Shown one piece after another: positions 46,987 to 59,006 of a stretch of 64,000 nucleotides of DNA (its first letter is position 1; each line of letters begins with the position of its first letter). A model generated the notes under the pieces. It made no database searches and had not been told where the DNA came from. It saw only the letters and a program-made list of their open reading frames with translations. This DNA comes from Gongronella butleri (Eukaryota; Mucoromycota; Mucoromycetes; Mucorales; Cunninghamellaceae), in contig JAIWZP010000060.1 in the NCBI GenBank assembly GCA_025201375.1, positions 62,001-126,000 of the forward strand. The letters run 5' to 3'. A program made the translations under genes and the position numbers.

Positions 46987-48812
46987 CTAATGATGGATGA
47001 TCTTTTCGTGCTGCAATGCTTTGGCACACTCGAGCTTGACATGCGTGGCACGCTCCGTGCTGTACAGGTGATGCTGGTCGAATTGGCGCGCAAAAAAGGC
47101 ACACTGCTCAATACGGAAGTTTTTGTACATGGCATCTTGCAAGACACGCTATAAAAACAAGAAAAAAAAAAAGTTCATCCGAGGTGAGACCAAGAAGCGG
47201 GCATCACAAGACCCTGATGTTCTTTTTTTTTTTTTTTTTCCTCGATTCCAGTCTGCCCGTGCGCTGTGTACACAATCCATTGCCATTGCACAATTGGCAC
47301 CCCAACAACTTGCCTCAGCATAAGAAAGATAATTTTCAGGTTCTTGGCCAGAGCGGACCACAAACACATCGTTCAAAACATAGAATTCGGCGCCATTGAG
47401 GTACGTCGTGTACACACATGCAGGCAATTGGTCTTCAAATCGCTCCTCGCACCTAGAAATGAAGGAGGGTAAACAAAAGGACATGAGCAAAAAAAAATGC
47501 CACTTTTGTTTTTGTTTTTTTTTACCATGGATGATTCTCTTTTGTCGTGATATAAATGGGTCCATAGTGGTAATCAAAGTCGCCAAGCATGTAAGGTTCG
47601 TCGCTGGTCTTCCATTCTTGGTAATTGGAAGGGCCGGCATTGAGGGGCCAGTGGTAATCCATAAGACCCAAGCCCATTTGGCCCTCATCGACCCAATTGA
47701 TGACCTCTTCCTTTGTGGTGGGGAATGTGTCAATGGGATTCTCTTGATAGTGGCGATTGGGCGGGAAGGCAAACGTGGGCACGACGAGCGCGTCGCCCTC
47801 ATCGAGCAGCTGTCGCTTGGTATCATCGTTGGCCACCGCCGCTTGATTCGGCAGCCACAGCACGTGGATCGGCGTGTGCATCACGTACTGCGACCGGCTA
47901 AACAGACGCGACAAATTGCGCCCCGCCTGCAGACGCGTGCGCTTCGTCCCGCGCGGCTGCACAATGATGTGTAGATCGACATGCTGCTGCAAAATCGGCG
48001 CAGCCTCAAACGCATGGTGGATCCGCATCAATCCTTCCATTGTCTGTCCAGACCCCATCCCATCATTGTTCTCAATCTGAATCGTCGCGGAAATCGACCC
48101 TAAAATGAGAGAAAAAAAAAAAAAAACGTTAAAATCATGTCCATTGGTGATGGCTTTTTGATCTTTCTTGATTTTTTTTTGATTTTTTTGATTTTACCTT
48201 GCCACATATCTGCCATGGCCTTGAGTGCCGGCAAATCCTCGAGGGCAAGCACCGTGGAGATGCTGACGGGGGTGACGGGGCCCTTGGCCTTGAACCAAAA
48301 GGGATGCATGTTTTTGGCTTGCAATTGCGTCGATTTGCTAAACATTTTGCCTAGACGTAGCCGTGTCGTGAGATCATTGATGTGCAATGGCTTGGCCACG
48401 GCCTCCTCGAGCGGAGACGGATCGACCATGGTATCAGGGCGCGCCGCTTCAGGGGGAACTGGAGTAAAAAAAAAAAAAAAATCGAAATTTTAGCAAAAAG
48501 GGGCCATTGAAACGTGTTTTTTTTTGTGTTTTTGTTTTTACCAAGATGACCTTGTCGAGACGATGCCAATGACCTTGACGGTGGCGGTGGCGCAAAGAGG
48601 TGGGTTGTGGAAAAAAGCATACAAAAGATGAGGTAGCCAAACGTCGCATAGCGTATTATCCGTAGGGCCCACAGCCGTTGCAGCCACGACACCACGCTGC
48701 CCGATACCGGCGCGTGCGACGGCAGCTTGTCTGCACGCTGTGTGCTAGGTGGACACGCAGACGTCAAAGATATCTTGCGCTGGTGCACCTGGTGGCTCGG
48801 TCGACCTGCCAT
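46987..48812 (-). CDS. GT49 family glycosyltransferase (LARGE/B4GAT-like)
   Basis: Predicted Golgi type II membrane glycosyltransferase. Five exons: 48812-48542, 48458-48198, 48099-47526, 47452-47314 and 47148-46987, 468 aa. A cytosolic basic N terminus of about 55 residues precedes a membrane segment (IIRYATFGYLIFCMLFSTT), then a Pro/Ser stem. The catalytic domain begins near FWFKAKGPVTPVSISTVLA. It includes DALVVPTFAFP, EPYMLGDFDYHYGPIYI, ERFEDQLP and NGAEFYVLNDVFVVR, the pattern of the GT49 domain found in animal LARGE and B4GAT1. Animal members transfer glucuronic acid or xylose; the fungal acceptor and donor are not known. The last intron uses a GC donor (GAG|GCAAGT). Confidence 0.85.
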
Positions 48813-51448
48813 AGTGAATATAGAAAATAAAATAAAAAAGCTGAAAAAGAAAAAAGAAAAAAAAAATTTAGACTTCATTTTTCTTCGCTTTCCAGACAGG
48901 GCGTCGCCCTGCCAAAAAGCCGAACCTATTTGATCATCAAATCGCGGATCCCCCGCCAACAACACACCCGCAAATGCAAAATGTTGCTGCAAAAAGCGTG
49001 CTTTTGCCTTTGTGTTACCTGGCCATCCGCCTAAAAAAGCGATCTCTGCACGTGCTCCATCCACATTGTGTCACGTCGCCGCTGATTTTGTGCTTTTTGC
49101 TTTGCTTTTGCTCCCACATGCCTCGTTTTCTTTTCTTGGCCCAAATGGCCAGATTGTGTTCTTTTGCTATTCAGATCGCGTCAATTGCTAATCCCCGGGT
49201 TACGTTGACATGTTATCGTTGTTTTACAATCTGTCTGAGATTTGGCGGCAGCACGTTTGGCATCGTGCCCCGAACCCTGATCTTTTGCGCTGTTTTTCCG
49301 TTTTTATCAGCCTGATCTGTGCCCGAGCGCATCACATCGCACTGTGGTGCCACTCGATCTCTTGATCCGTGTGTGCCGCTGCTAGTTGAGCTTGTGGAGC
49401 GGCAAAAAAAAAAAGGGAGGAATAACCATTAAAAACCTCAAAAAACCGCAAAAAACGAGCATGGCCTCTGATCTGGCTTTATATTTGCCAGCTGGCAACA
49501 AATCGACCTTGCCATTGGGGCGGCTTTTAAAGGCAATTTGTGTTGGTGCGAGGAGGCGTTACATGCCTCCGGTCATTTTTGCTGCACACCTCCGGTTTTG
49601 AGTTTTCAGAAGTATTCAGAGCGTTTGTGCGCGACGAGAGTTAATAAAAAAGTGATTCAACATGTCGCAGTGGAACCACCAAGCTCCAAGGGACGCGTTC
49701 TCGTTCTCGTTGATATTTGTTTCTTGCTTCTTGTGCAGCATTTCATGCAGCCAGAATGGCATGGATGGTATCTTTGCGCGAGAGCAGGCAAGGATGGTGG
49801 GGGCAGGCGCGTCGAGAGCATGGCAAGGATGTGTGATGTGATGATAGTGCTGGCGAGTGAGCGAATGTGGCCCTGGATGCGATTCTAGCGAAGATCAGGC
49901 GGCGTGTAACCGGAGGTGTTTAACAAAAATGATCCAGCAATGGCGGCATCAACAGCGTGTCGCACGTCCTACCCCTTTTTTTTCTCAAAAGCTCAGACAA
50001 TTGGCACGATCGTCCGACAGGAAGCGCATAGCCAATAGGCTTTGCTCATTTTCGGCCGCCCAGGGCAACGCAGTGACAGGCTGACTTGAAATGATTCATG
50101 CAGCAAAATATCGGATGCCGCCCATTTCAAGTCGTCTGATTGGCCAGATCGAAGAATGCGCAGGGGCAGTAACAAAAAAAAAAAGAGTGGGCAAGCTCTT
50201 AAATATTTCTCCATTGCAACTGAGACGTGGAATCAAGAGTGCAAACATGACAGGATGCAAAAAAAAAAAAAATAAGGATGATGCATTCATTTTTGTTGTC
50301 ATCTTGTGTCCAAGTGGCCCAATTGACACCAAAAAAACACGAGGAGACTGCGCAGCGGCTTGCTTGCCGCGCGTCCGTTCCATCATGCCGCTCAAAATCG
50401 TGTTGCGGGCGTCTTGTTCCTGAAAATGGGGTTGATCCTGCCACTTTTTGACTATTAAAAACATTTAACGATTGGTGCAAGGATGCTTGTGCGACGCGTC
50501 TGAACCACACCACTTTTCTTCTCCACAGAAAAGCGTCCGTGCCATTTGCGCGCAAAAAAAAAAAAAAGTGTGGGGGAGCCACCAAAAAAAAACAAACGAT
50601 GCGTCATCGGACGATCAGATTTGCCCACGATGCGTAGATCCATCCTTTTGCCCTGCATAGTAGCATGATAACCGCATACGCACGACGGTGCTGTGGTGCA
50701 GATTTCACACGACCAAGGGGTCCGTTTATGGTAGCAATTCCTCGGCAAGCGCGATTTTCATAAAAAAATAAAAAAAAAAAGAGCGGGGAGGGGGAGCCAC
50801 GCGGCGCGCATGGTCATGCCATTGGAGCAAAAGCACGCATCCACATGGCCGCTCGGCTTTCAATGGATGTGCTTCTCAATGGCAACAAACATGACATTTG
50901 AATCAGAACGAGATCAAAAGTCTATTTTTAATTTGGCAAGTGAATGTTGGGGAAAAAGGGGGAGAGCGATAGACACAAGAGCAAGCGCGGGGGGACAGGG
51001 GGGCAGAGCGTGGGGGGAGACACGAAAATGCAAAAAAAACAAAAAGAAAAATATAGCCTTGGGGTTGCCGTGGGCAACAATGGCTCTCATGGACTTCCCA
51101 TCGCCCCCAGCGCCCCTTGACGCCCAACTCGGACTTTCACTGAGTCAGGTTTCTCATGGCCTTGAAGCGGCCTTGCTTTTTTTTTATGGTCATAAAAATA
51201 GCCAAGATCAGATTATAGCCCCCCCTTTTCGCCCAAAAAGCTCGTCATCCCAAGCCCGTTTGTGTGCCGTATGTGTGTGGAGTTGCATGGGCCCAAAAGA
51301 CAAATAAAACGAACGGCATCGACACGCCAGATTTCCCAATGTTTTCCCTTATTTTTCCCATTGTTCCCGTCCTTCTCTTTCACTCTTTTTTTCTCTCCTT
51401 TTTGCTCGTTTTCATCCCCTTTTTCGCCTCTACTCTCGTTTAAATACC
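48813..51448. other. Intergenic between divergent GT49 and MYB genes
   Basis: 2.6 kb with no recognised gene. A 12-bp inverted repeat (ACACCTCCGGTT at 49586-49597 and its complement at 49908-49919) brackets 310 bp. A-tracts at 50559-50571 and others. Confidence 0.55.
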
Positions 51449-51670
51449 ATGGAACATGACACGTCGCTTTCAATTGGCAGCTTCTCCGTGTTTAAGCAGG
51501 AGGGCGTGCGTCAATTCTACTGTCGCTGGACGGAAAAAGAGGATGAGCTTCTCATGACCGCCGTCAAAAAGTATGGTCCGCACAAATGGTCATTGATCTC
51601 GCAGACCATCCCCGGACGCACGCCTGCACAATGCTCCACGCGATGGCATGGCGCACTAAAGTAAGTGGAC

Positions 51671-51701
<31 letters not shown>

Positions 51702-52843
51702 AAGAAAAGCGACTTATTTTTTTCTCTTATCTTTTTTTTTTGTCAATTGACAGCTCGACGGTGCACAAAGGGCGGTGGTCCGCGGATGAGGACGAGATCC
51801 TGATCGAGTGCGTGCGTGCGGAGCTCAAGACGAACAACAATGACACGAGTCGGCTGCCGTGGAACGCGATTGCCAAGTCGATTCCGCATCGGACGGGGAT
51901 CCAGTGCCAATCGCGCTGGACCGAGGCGCTGGACCCGTCCGTACGCAAGGGCCGTTGGGACAAGTACGAAGACGAGCTCCTGCGCAAGGCCGTGGGCCAA
52001 TTGGGCTGCTGCTGGATCAGAGTGGCTAATTGCATCCCCAGCCGCACACAGCGTCAATGCAGGACACGCTGGAATCAGATCAAAAATATGCGTCGACCAA
52101 ACAAGCAGCGCCAGCAGCAACAACAACAGCAACAACAGCAACAACAGCAGAAATTGGTCACTGCCCCGCCGTCACCAGCACCCATGTCACCCGTCTTGTC
52201 GCAAACAACCTTTTCCACCTCGTCCTCGTCTTTCCCAACCACCCCGCAGGACGAAACAGATCAATTGCTGCTGCATCATCCAAATCACTCGTCGTTGGCC
52301 CTCACCATGCCAATGAACACCAATGCATCGTCGTCATCGTCGCCACTCATGGACGACACGCATCAAACGCATCATCATCATCATCATCATCACCATCAAG
52401 CGCCCTTCTCTCCCCCCGATGATTTCTCGACCTGCAGCACGTCGCCATCGTTGTTGTCGCTCATGACTCCAACGGCAACACCCGCCATGCTCACACTGTC
52501 CACACACGCAAGCATCACCATGCCCGAAACAACACACCATACGTCCAATTTGTCGCCACCGACCTCCATACCGGCATTGATCATCCCAACAAGCACCTCG
52601 CCCGCATCCTCAGGCACCGCCATGGATCTGCACCAGCTCTTGCTGCCCTCGCACCACAATTCCATCACAATCCCAAAGGATCCGTATTCTTTCCTCCTCG
52701 ATCACCACCCACCCCCCTTTTTAAACCCATCCTCCATGTCCACCATCCTCACAACAACACCCGCCGCACAACAATCCACTGCCTCGTGCGTCCTACCAAA
52801 CGTCCGCCATCTCGATGCCTCGCTGTCATGGCTTTACGACTGA
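51449..52843 (+). CDS. Three-repeat MYB transcription factor
   Basis: Nuclear DNA-binding regulator of the MYB class. Exon 1 51449-51660 and exon 2 51754-52843 give 433 aa. Three SANT/MYB repeats occupy about residues 24-215. R1 has FYCRWTEKEDELLMTAVKKY...WSLISQTIPGRTPAQCSTRW, R2 has KGRWSADEDEILIECV...WNAIAKSIPHRTGIQCQSRW, and R3 has KGRWDKYEDELLRKAV...WIRVANCIPSRTQRQCRTRW. R2 is longer than usual because of an insertion (ELKTNNNDTSRLP) before its second helix. The rest is low complexity: a poly-Gln tract, a poly-His run and Ser/Thr/Pro-rich sequence typical of activation regions. The intron falls between R1 and R2. The recognition helices resemble c-MYB/Bas1-type proteins; targets unknown. 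Confidence 0.9.
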
Positions 52844-54775
52844 AAATGGCTTTTTTTATTATTTTTCGCACTTGTTGCCCCGGCAATAGATCATCTTTAA
52901 GCACACACACGCACTTTCAATCCCATTATGCACATAGCCCTTTTATTGTTCACCATTTCTCTTATGCATCCGCTTCCTCCCCTTCGTTTTTTCCTTGTAC
53001 ACACTTATGCTCTGGTAATAAATTAAAAATCCCTTGCACTGACCTTAGAAAAAAAGATGCGCCGAGTCACAACGAGCGCGTGGCGTCTCAAACTGGAAGA
53101 GAATCAAGCACAAAAATGCCAGTATATCACGAATTGGTTGTTTTTTATTTTTGATCTTTTGCCAATGGGCACTTTGGCTACTAATCTTCCAATTTGCTGT
53201 ATAAGTTTTACGGGCGCACCTCGCGGCAGCAGCACGCTGTGTACTAAAACCAACGATTTATCATATCAACGTTTGGGCGAGAAATAGCCATTGATCAATT
53301 ATTTGCTGTGTTTTTGTCGTTTATCGGCAAATATGCTACGTGCAACGAAACAAACACATTGAATGTGTTGTTCCAGCTCTTCTCGTTCAAATGAGCTAAC
53401 CCACGTGGCGCTGCGACCACTGAATCGCGCCCAATGACGACGTTTGAAAATCGTGGATTTGCCTAGGGATACAGTCGATTCAGTGTAATTTAGGTCCTTA
53501 GATCGACACGCCGTTCCACCACATAGTGAGCCACACTCTCATAACCGATAGAAATGCCGTAAAACCCAGGGGCCCATTGACTGGTTCGCGCGAAAAACGA
53601 AAAGCGGCGATTTTTCTTTGCAAAAGCAAACTCAGCGAGGATTGGCCACACTGCCTTCAAAGTTGCATCATCAGAAAGAGTGCGCTCGGGCGCGTACGTG
53701 GATATCCGTGATCAATGAAAAAAATGAGTTTTAGACAGGATGAACGCGACCAACGTGTTTGCGGGTAAACTTGGACGCGTGATATACCGCGTCAAACGTC
53801 GCGTGACGCGCGCCTGTTTGCGATGAAATCCATGTCCCTGGCGTGTCTCTTTCTCGTGGACGCGTCGACTAGGGTTTAGCGACGCGTTTTTGTGCCGAAA
53901 AGCGCCTTTGAAACTAAAGCTTAAATGCTCATTGCTCGTCAACCAGCAAGTCGATCCCGCTCTTTTAGTCATTTTCCGTGGTTTCTCCATCCACGTTAAT
54001 TGATGTGTAAGTTTGAGAGGATTCTGGAGATATGAGTTTTCAATTTTGGTTTCGGTGCCTCGCCACGACGAATTTCCAATTTTTGTTTTACGCGTCAAAA
54101 TGATGGCGGACGGCTGCAAGTAGTCGTTTCACTCGAAGTTTCTAGTGTTCATTCTCACATGGGCATGCGTTTTGCGCGCCCTTTGTGTTTTTTATTTGTG
54201 CCTTTTCAGAAGACCAACCTATTAAAATGCTCTTTTTTGGTGAGTGGCTCTTGTGACACATAAACCGATGCGGCCCAAATTTGGTAAAACGCGCAAGGGA
54301 ACGCGACGATTCATGCGTGTTACGTTTCGCTCGGTTCCACCAAACTGATTCCGAGAATAATTACAAAAAACGTTCAAATCACAGGTTTTGGATTATTTAC
54401 GTTATCTCCACTCTTTCAAAGTGGCTCAAAGTGGTTTGATTCATAGACTGCAAGTGTGCAATAATCAATATGCAAAAGTTTCAAGAAAATCCAATCAGAT
54501 ACAAAATTAAAATAGCACACCATGCCAAATTTCGACTTTTTGACGCAACATTATGTGAAAATAGATGGTTATTTTTAATGGTGCATTGCAACACCTGAGG
54601 GAGCAGAGGTTGTTTGTGTGTTTCAAAAGAGGCGGCAACGTGGCGACCAATGGCTGTCAAAGGCATGATCAAGAAGAAAAGAAGAAAAAAATAAAAAGGA
54701 AGGGAGAGTGACAAGAATAATAAAATTACAATAATAGAAATACATCAAAGAAGAGGGGGGAATGGAGGGACAAGC
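52844..54775. other. Intergenic between MYB and anion permease
   Basis: Contains AATAAA for the MYB gene near 53019 and an ACGCGT-rich anonymous tract at about 53720-54110. No recognisable gene; frames there are not protein-like. Confidence 0.55.
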
Positions 54776-56976
54776 TTAAAGCTTGTAGATAAAGTTGGGG
54801 TCTTCGCGATCGGTCAGATTGAGATGCGCGTCGGTTTCGCCCACAGGGCCGTTGCGGAGACGTTCCTTGTTGGTGCGGCTCGCAAGGTAGCTCGTTGTGG
54901 CAATGCACAAGAACACGGTCAAATTGCCCGCGGCAAACGTGATCATGCCGGTGCGGTACACGGGCGCCTCATAGGACAACATGATCACTAAAAAACAAAG
55001 AAAAAGTGTGAGTTTATGAATTGACACCTCCATGCGATGCAATTGAGTTCTTACATGGTCCGGCAAAGTTGCCCAAGGTATACATGATCATTACCATTGC
55101 ATTGTAAAAGAGCTAAATAGGCGAAAAAAGCGCATCAGATCACGTAATCGCGTCAAAGTGCTTTTGTTCTTACCTTTTTAGAGTAACCAGAGACGTTGCT
55201 GGCAACCATGGTGAGCAGCATGACGTACGAGCCAGAGCAGGCCCACGAGGGGTAATAGCCCAGAAGCTTGATGGTGGAATGGGGGAGACACACGAGCAAA
55301 ATGCAGCCAATCATGGCAATGCCGGAGCACACAGCCGCGGCAATGACGTAGCTGTTGGTCTTGCGGTGGATGAACACACCCACAAAGCAAAAGAGCACGC
55401 TCACAGCCGCACTGGGCATTTGCAACAGAATGGAATCAACGGACTACAGCAAAAAAAAAAAATCACAATTAAAAAATAGCAATTAGCAATTGTGATTTTT
55501 TTTTCAAAAAAGAGTTTTGCGCAGGCCTTACGCTGAAGCCGAGGGTCTTGACAAAGGGCGTGCTAAAGACAACGAGGCCACCATTGCTGAGATGGTTGGC
55601 AAAGGTGGCAAGGCCGATCAAGTAAAAGCGGGGTTCCTTGAGACACTCCCAGTATTGGTAGACCTTGACCTCGCGATTGCGCACGACCGAATTGTCCTGG
55701 ATGCGCTGCTCTACAATTTCCTTTTCGTCCTCAGTCAAGCGGAACCAGCGCGAGAGAGGGATGTCAGGCATGAAAAAGAAGGTGACGATGCCCGTCAGCA
55801 CGGTCATGACGCCAAAGATAATGTAATTCCAGCGCCACAGACTGATGCCGTGAGTGTCCTTCATGTTGACAATGCCATAGGTGATTAGCGCACTAATGAT
55901 TGTGCCGCTGCCATTGGACATATACAAAAAGCCATAAATGGCACTTTGTTCTTGCCGACTGGTTGAGTCAAAAATATAACAGTTAGCCGAAATCTTGCAC
56001 AATTGCCGCCCCACACAAAAAACCCTCAAGCCCGGTGAACTCCGCCCTGCCCACCCGCAAATTGGGGATCTGCAATTCTAACCTACCGGTACATCGCATT
56101 GACCAAGATGAAAAGACAGGGATACTAAAAAAAAAAAGTCAAAAATCAAAGTTCAAGTATGAGTGATTGGCACGGCAAAAGAAAGTTGGCACGGCAAAAA
56201 GTAGAGTTTGCTTACAGTGCCAGCTTCAAAGAGACCGAGCAAGATGCGGCAAGCTGCCAACTGGCCAAAGGTGTGACACAATGCCGTGCATGCCACGGAA
56301 ATGCCCCAAAAGACAAGCAATGTGCCAAGGTATTTGCTGATGGGAAGGCGCTGGATGATGAAACTATTGGGCAGCTAATGATACGTCATTCAAAAAAAAA
56401 AAAGGGCGTGTGAATGGGCCAATGTCGCGTTTTTTTTTGTTGTTTTTCGGCGCCCCTTGCGTGGCAAGACTATGCTTTACTTGGTAGGCAATGTAGCCAA
56501 CAAAGAAAATGGAACCTATGGGAAAAAAAGAAAGAATTAGAGTTGATCAATTTCAGGGTTCAGAAGCCGCATGATTGGAGAATTTGCGTACCAAGCAAGC
56601 TGTATTGGGTTGGACTTGTGCCTGTCTCCTCGAGCATGCCCAGCACAGCCGCACCAGACAGCGCGGACTTGTCCGCAAATTGGATAAAGACAATGAACCA
56701 ACTTTATGCGACAAGAGGACGAAAACATCAAAGAATAAAGAAAAAAGGCTCGTTTAGCAAGTCAACTTTTTTTTTTTTTTTTTGTACGTGGGTGTATTTT
56801 TACATAAAGGGCAGGACGGTCCAATTGATCTTCTTTACGAGTTTCTGTTCCGCTGGCGACTTTTGCACTGCTGCTGTGATTTGGCCATTGTCCGAGTGTT
56901 CCTCGCCCACCGACGACATTTCTGTCTTTTCGATGTGCTCCGCGACAGAGTCGTCTTTGAATTCAGTTTTGGCCAT
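54776..56976 (-). CDS. MFS anion:cation symporter, allantoate permease (Dal5) type
   Basis: Plasma-membrane transporter of the ACS family, whose fungal members carry allantoate, nicotinate, biotin precursors or other organic anions. Nine exons: 56976-56804, 56701-56592, 56515-56481, 56374-56216, 56124-56087, 55958-55532, 55443-55174, 55112-55055 and 54987-54776, 493 aa, the standard length. The acidic N terminus (MAKTEFKDDSVAEHIEK) is cytosolic. Family landmarks are FIQFADKSALSGAAVLG after TM1, YSLLGSIFFVGYIAYQLPNSFIIQRLP around TM2, ACRILLGLFEAGTYPC and the MYRRQEQSAIYG loop. The central loop has FRLTEDEKEIVEQRI, typical of Dal5-like proteins. TMs 7-12 are readable to NFAGP and the C-terminal tail. 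The second exon uses an AAG acceptor. Confidence 0.9.
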
Positions 56977-57088
56977 GTAAAAAAAAAACAAAAAAGAAAG
57001 AGAAAAAGGGGAGAGATGTTTTTTCTTAAAAAAAAAAGAAAAGGGATGAAGATGGAAGGAAAAAGAGGTTTGATTTGTTCCTTGGCCC

Positions 57089-57096
57089 TTTTTATA
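57089..57096 (-). promoter_or_regulatory. TATA-like box of the anion permease gene
   Basis: Minus-strand TATAAAAA about 115 bp upstream of the ATG at 56976. Confidence 0.4.
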
Positions 57097-59006
57097 TCCA
57101 TTTCCCCGCATTTTTCAGATGCGCGGCGCTTGTAGAGTCATTCCAGGAAGCTGGAGCTTAATTGTTAGATTTCTGATCCATGTCCCACCGCGCGTTTGGC
57201 GGGATTTTCGATCAGTCAAGTCCTTTCACACGAAGGAGAGACAATGACGTGCATGCGAACTTCAGTGATTCGCGTTTATGTGCGTGTGGCCCACCATGCC
57301 CACACGATCTCCCCCATTGAAGAAAGCAAAGAACACCATGAATGCATTGACCCCCAGACTCCGCCCTCTTGGGTTTGCCTTTTTGAATCAAAAAGGCAAG
57401 TGTTTAGATTTGGAGAATTCCATGCCGCTCGCCATCTTCCAATGGGCGTTGATCCTGCTCCCCACCTCTTTCCCTAACAAGCTCCGCGTGTGAACCTATC
57501 AAGGTCCAAAAACAACGATAAAAAAAAAAAGAGTCGCACGCCCGTGTGGTGTGAAAAAAAGCACACATCCCCTCACTTTTTGCGCCCGTGAAAGCGCGTG
57601 TCCAGGGGGATAGGACACCGCCTTGTTTTGCCCAACAGGGGCAGGGAAGAATAGGAAAAAAAAAGTCAAAAGGTCAAATGACAATGGATTTTTTTTTCAA
57701 ATTGACCGATGGGCGTCGCATTTTGTACCATGGTCCATTTTGTTCACCTTGGATGGGCGTTGCTCGTTTTGCTTCCAGGGAAGCCAGAGAAAAAGCTGTC
57801 AGTCCGTCTGCAACTCCAAAAGAGGCAAAAAGTCACCGGTAGACGCGTTGCATGGCGAACAATTGGCATGAATCGATGTTGGTCATTGAGGCAAGTTCTT
57901 TTTTTTGTTTCGTTTCAGCAAGCGTAAGATCGAATTGGAACCACTTGGGTCACTTGTGTGACGCCATCTTGGGCCGCAAGTGCTCCAAATGAGACCAATT
58001 GGGATGGTTGGAAGCGCGCCGCATTGGCACTAGGCTTTATTTTAGATTCGCCTCCCAATTCGTGAGATTGCAGGCGGCCATCCATATCGCGCGTTGAAAA
58101 GACACGCTAAGCACGACATGGCGTGCTTTTCTTGATGACGCAAAAGCGCGACAAGCGCGGAAAAAAAAACAAAAAGCTTCAAAAGAAAAGATAAAAACGA
58201 GGCAAGATGCGCTCGCCAGGGGCCATGTCCAAGCCCTGTCAGAGTATCACGCGCCATGCGTGCATCAGATGCGTACTAGTCGTTTGTCTGACAGATTCCA
58301 AAATACAAGGGACGTTAGAGATTTTCATCTTTCTTCCACTTTTTGGCCTTTTAATCACCTGATGCCGTGCTACCTGAGCAAACCATCTGCACGCTCGTAG
58401 AGTCACTGTCATTGCCCAATCCTCGGTCCATCTCGCATCGACTATTTTTGTCGTGGACGCCGCGGCACTCACCGTTGAAAATCGATGTTTTTTTTTTGGT
58501 CCGCAGCGCGTCGGATAGACGGAAAACGGCAAAAATATGACAAACCCGATTTCCCACACCGCCACATTCCACCTACTCTCTTGGCCTCCAGTCAATTGGC
58601 CTGTCATTCGCGTCAAAACAACCAGGAAAAAAAAAGAATGAGAAACAAACAGCCATGCATGGCTTTCATGCACAACAAAAAGACATGCGCGCCACACAGA
58701 GAGACAGAGGGAGGTAAACACACTCATTGGTAACTGGATCAGGTGTGTCTGTGCCTCTTGAATAGACTGATCCACAAGCAACTTTCCTTTTTGGGGTCAT
58801 TTGCATTGTTGAACGCGTAAATAAAAAAAAAAACAGGTGAGGGAGAAAACACGAAACAAGTTCTTTTTTAATTACTGTAGCAAGCTGTATCAAATTAAAT
58901 AACAAAAAAAAGGGAGAGGAGCAACAAGGAGTGGCAAGGTAAAAGGACAGACAGTGGGAGGGAAATCAAGAAGAAAAAAAGGGGAAAAAAGGGGGAAAAA
59001 AAAAAA
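57097..59006. other. Intergenic between permease and TTC7/YPP1 gene
   Basis: 1.9 kb with only short frames of no recognisable content. Homopolymer and A/G-rich runs at 58960-59005 flank the downstream gene. Confidence 0.55.

Noticed and set aside
49586..49919. 12-bp inverted repeat ACACCTCCGGTT as possible transposon ends
   Set aside because: No target-site duplication and no coding capacity in the 310 bp between; a pair this short can arise by chance.
53712..54119. 135-aa minus-strand frame
   Set aside because: Composition is not protein-like, there is no recognisable domain, and it overlaps an ACGCGT-rich non-coding tract.
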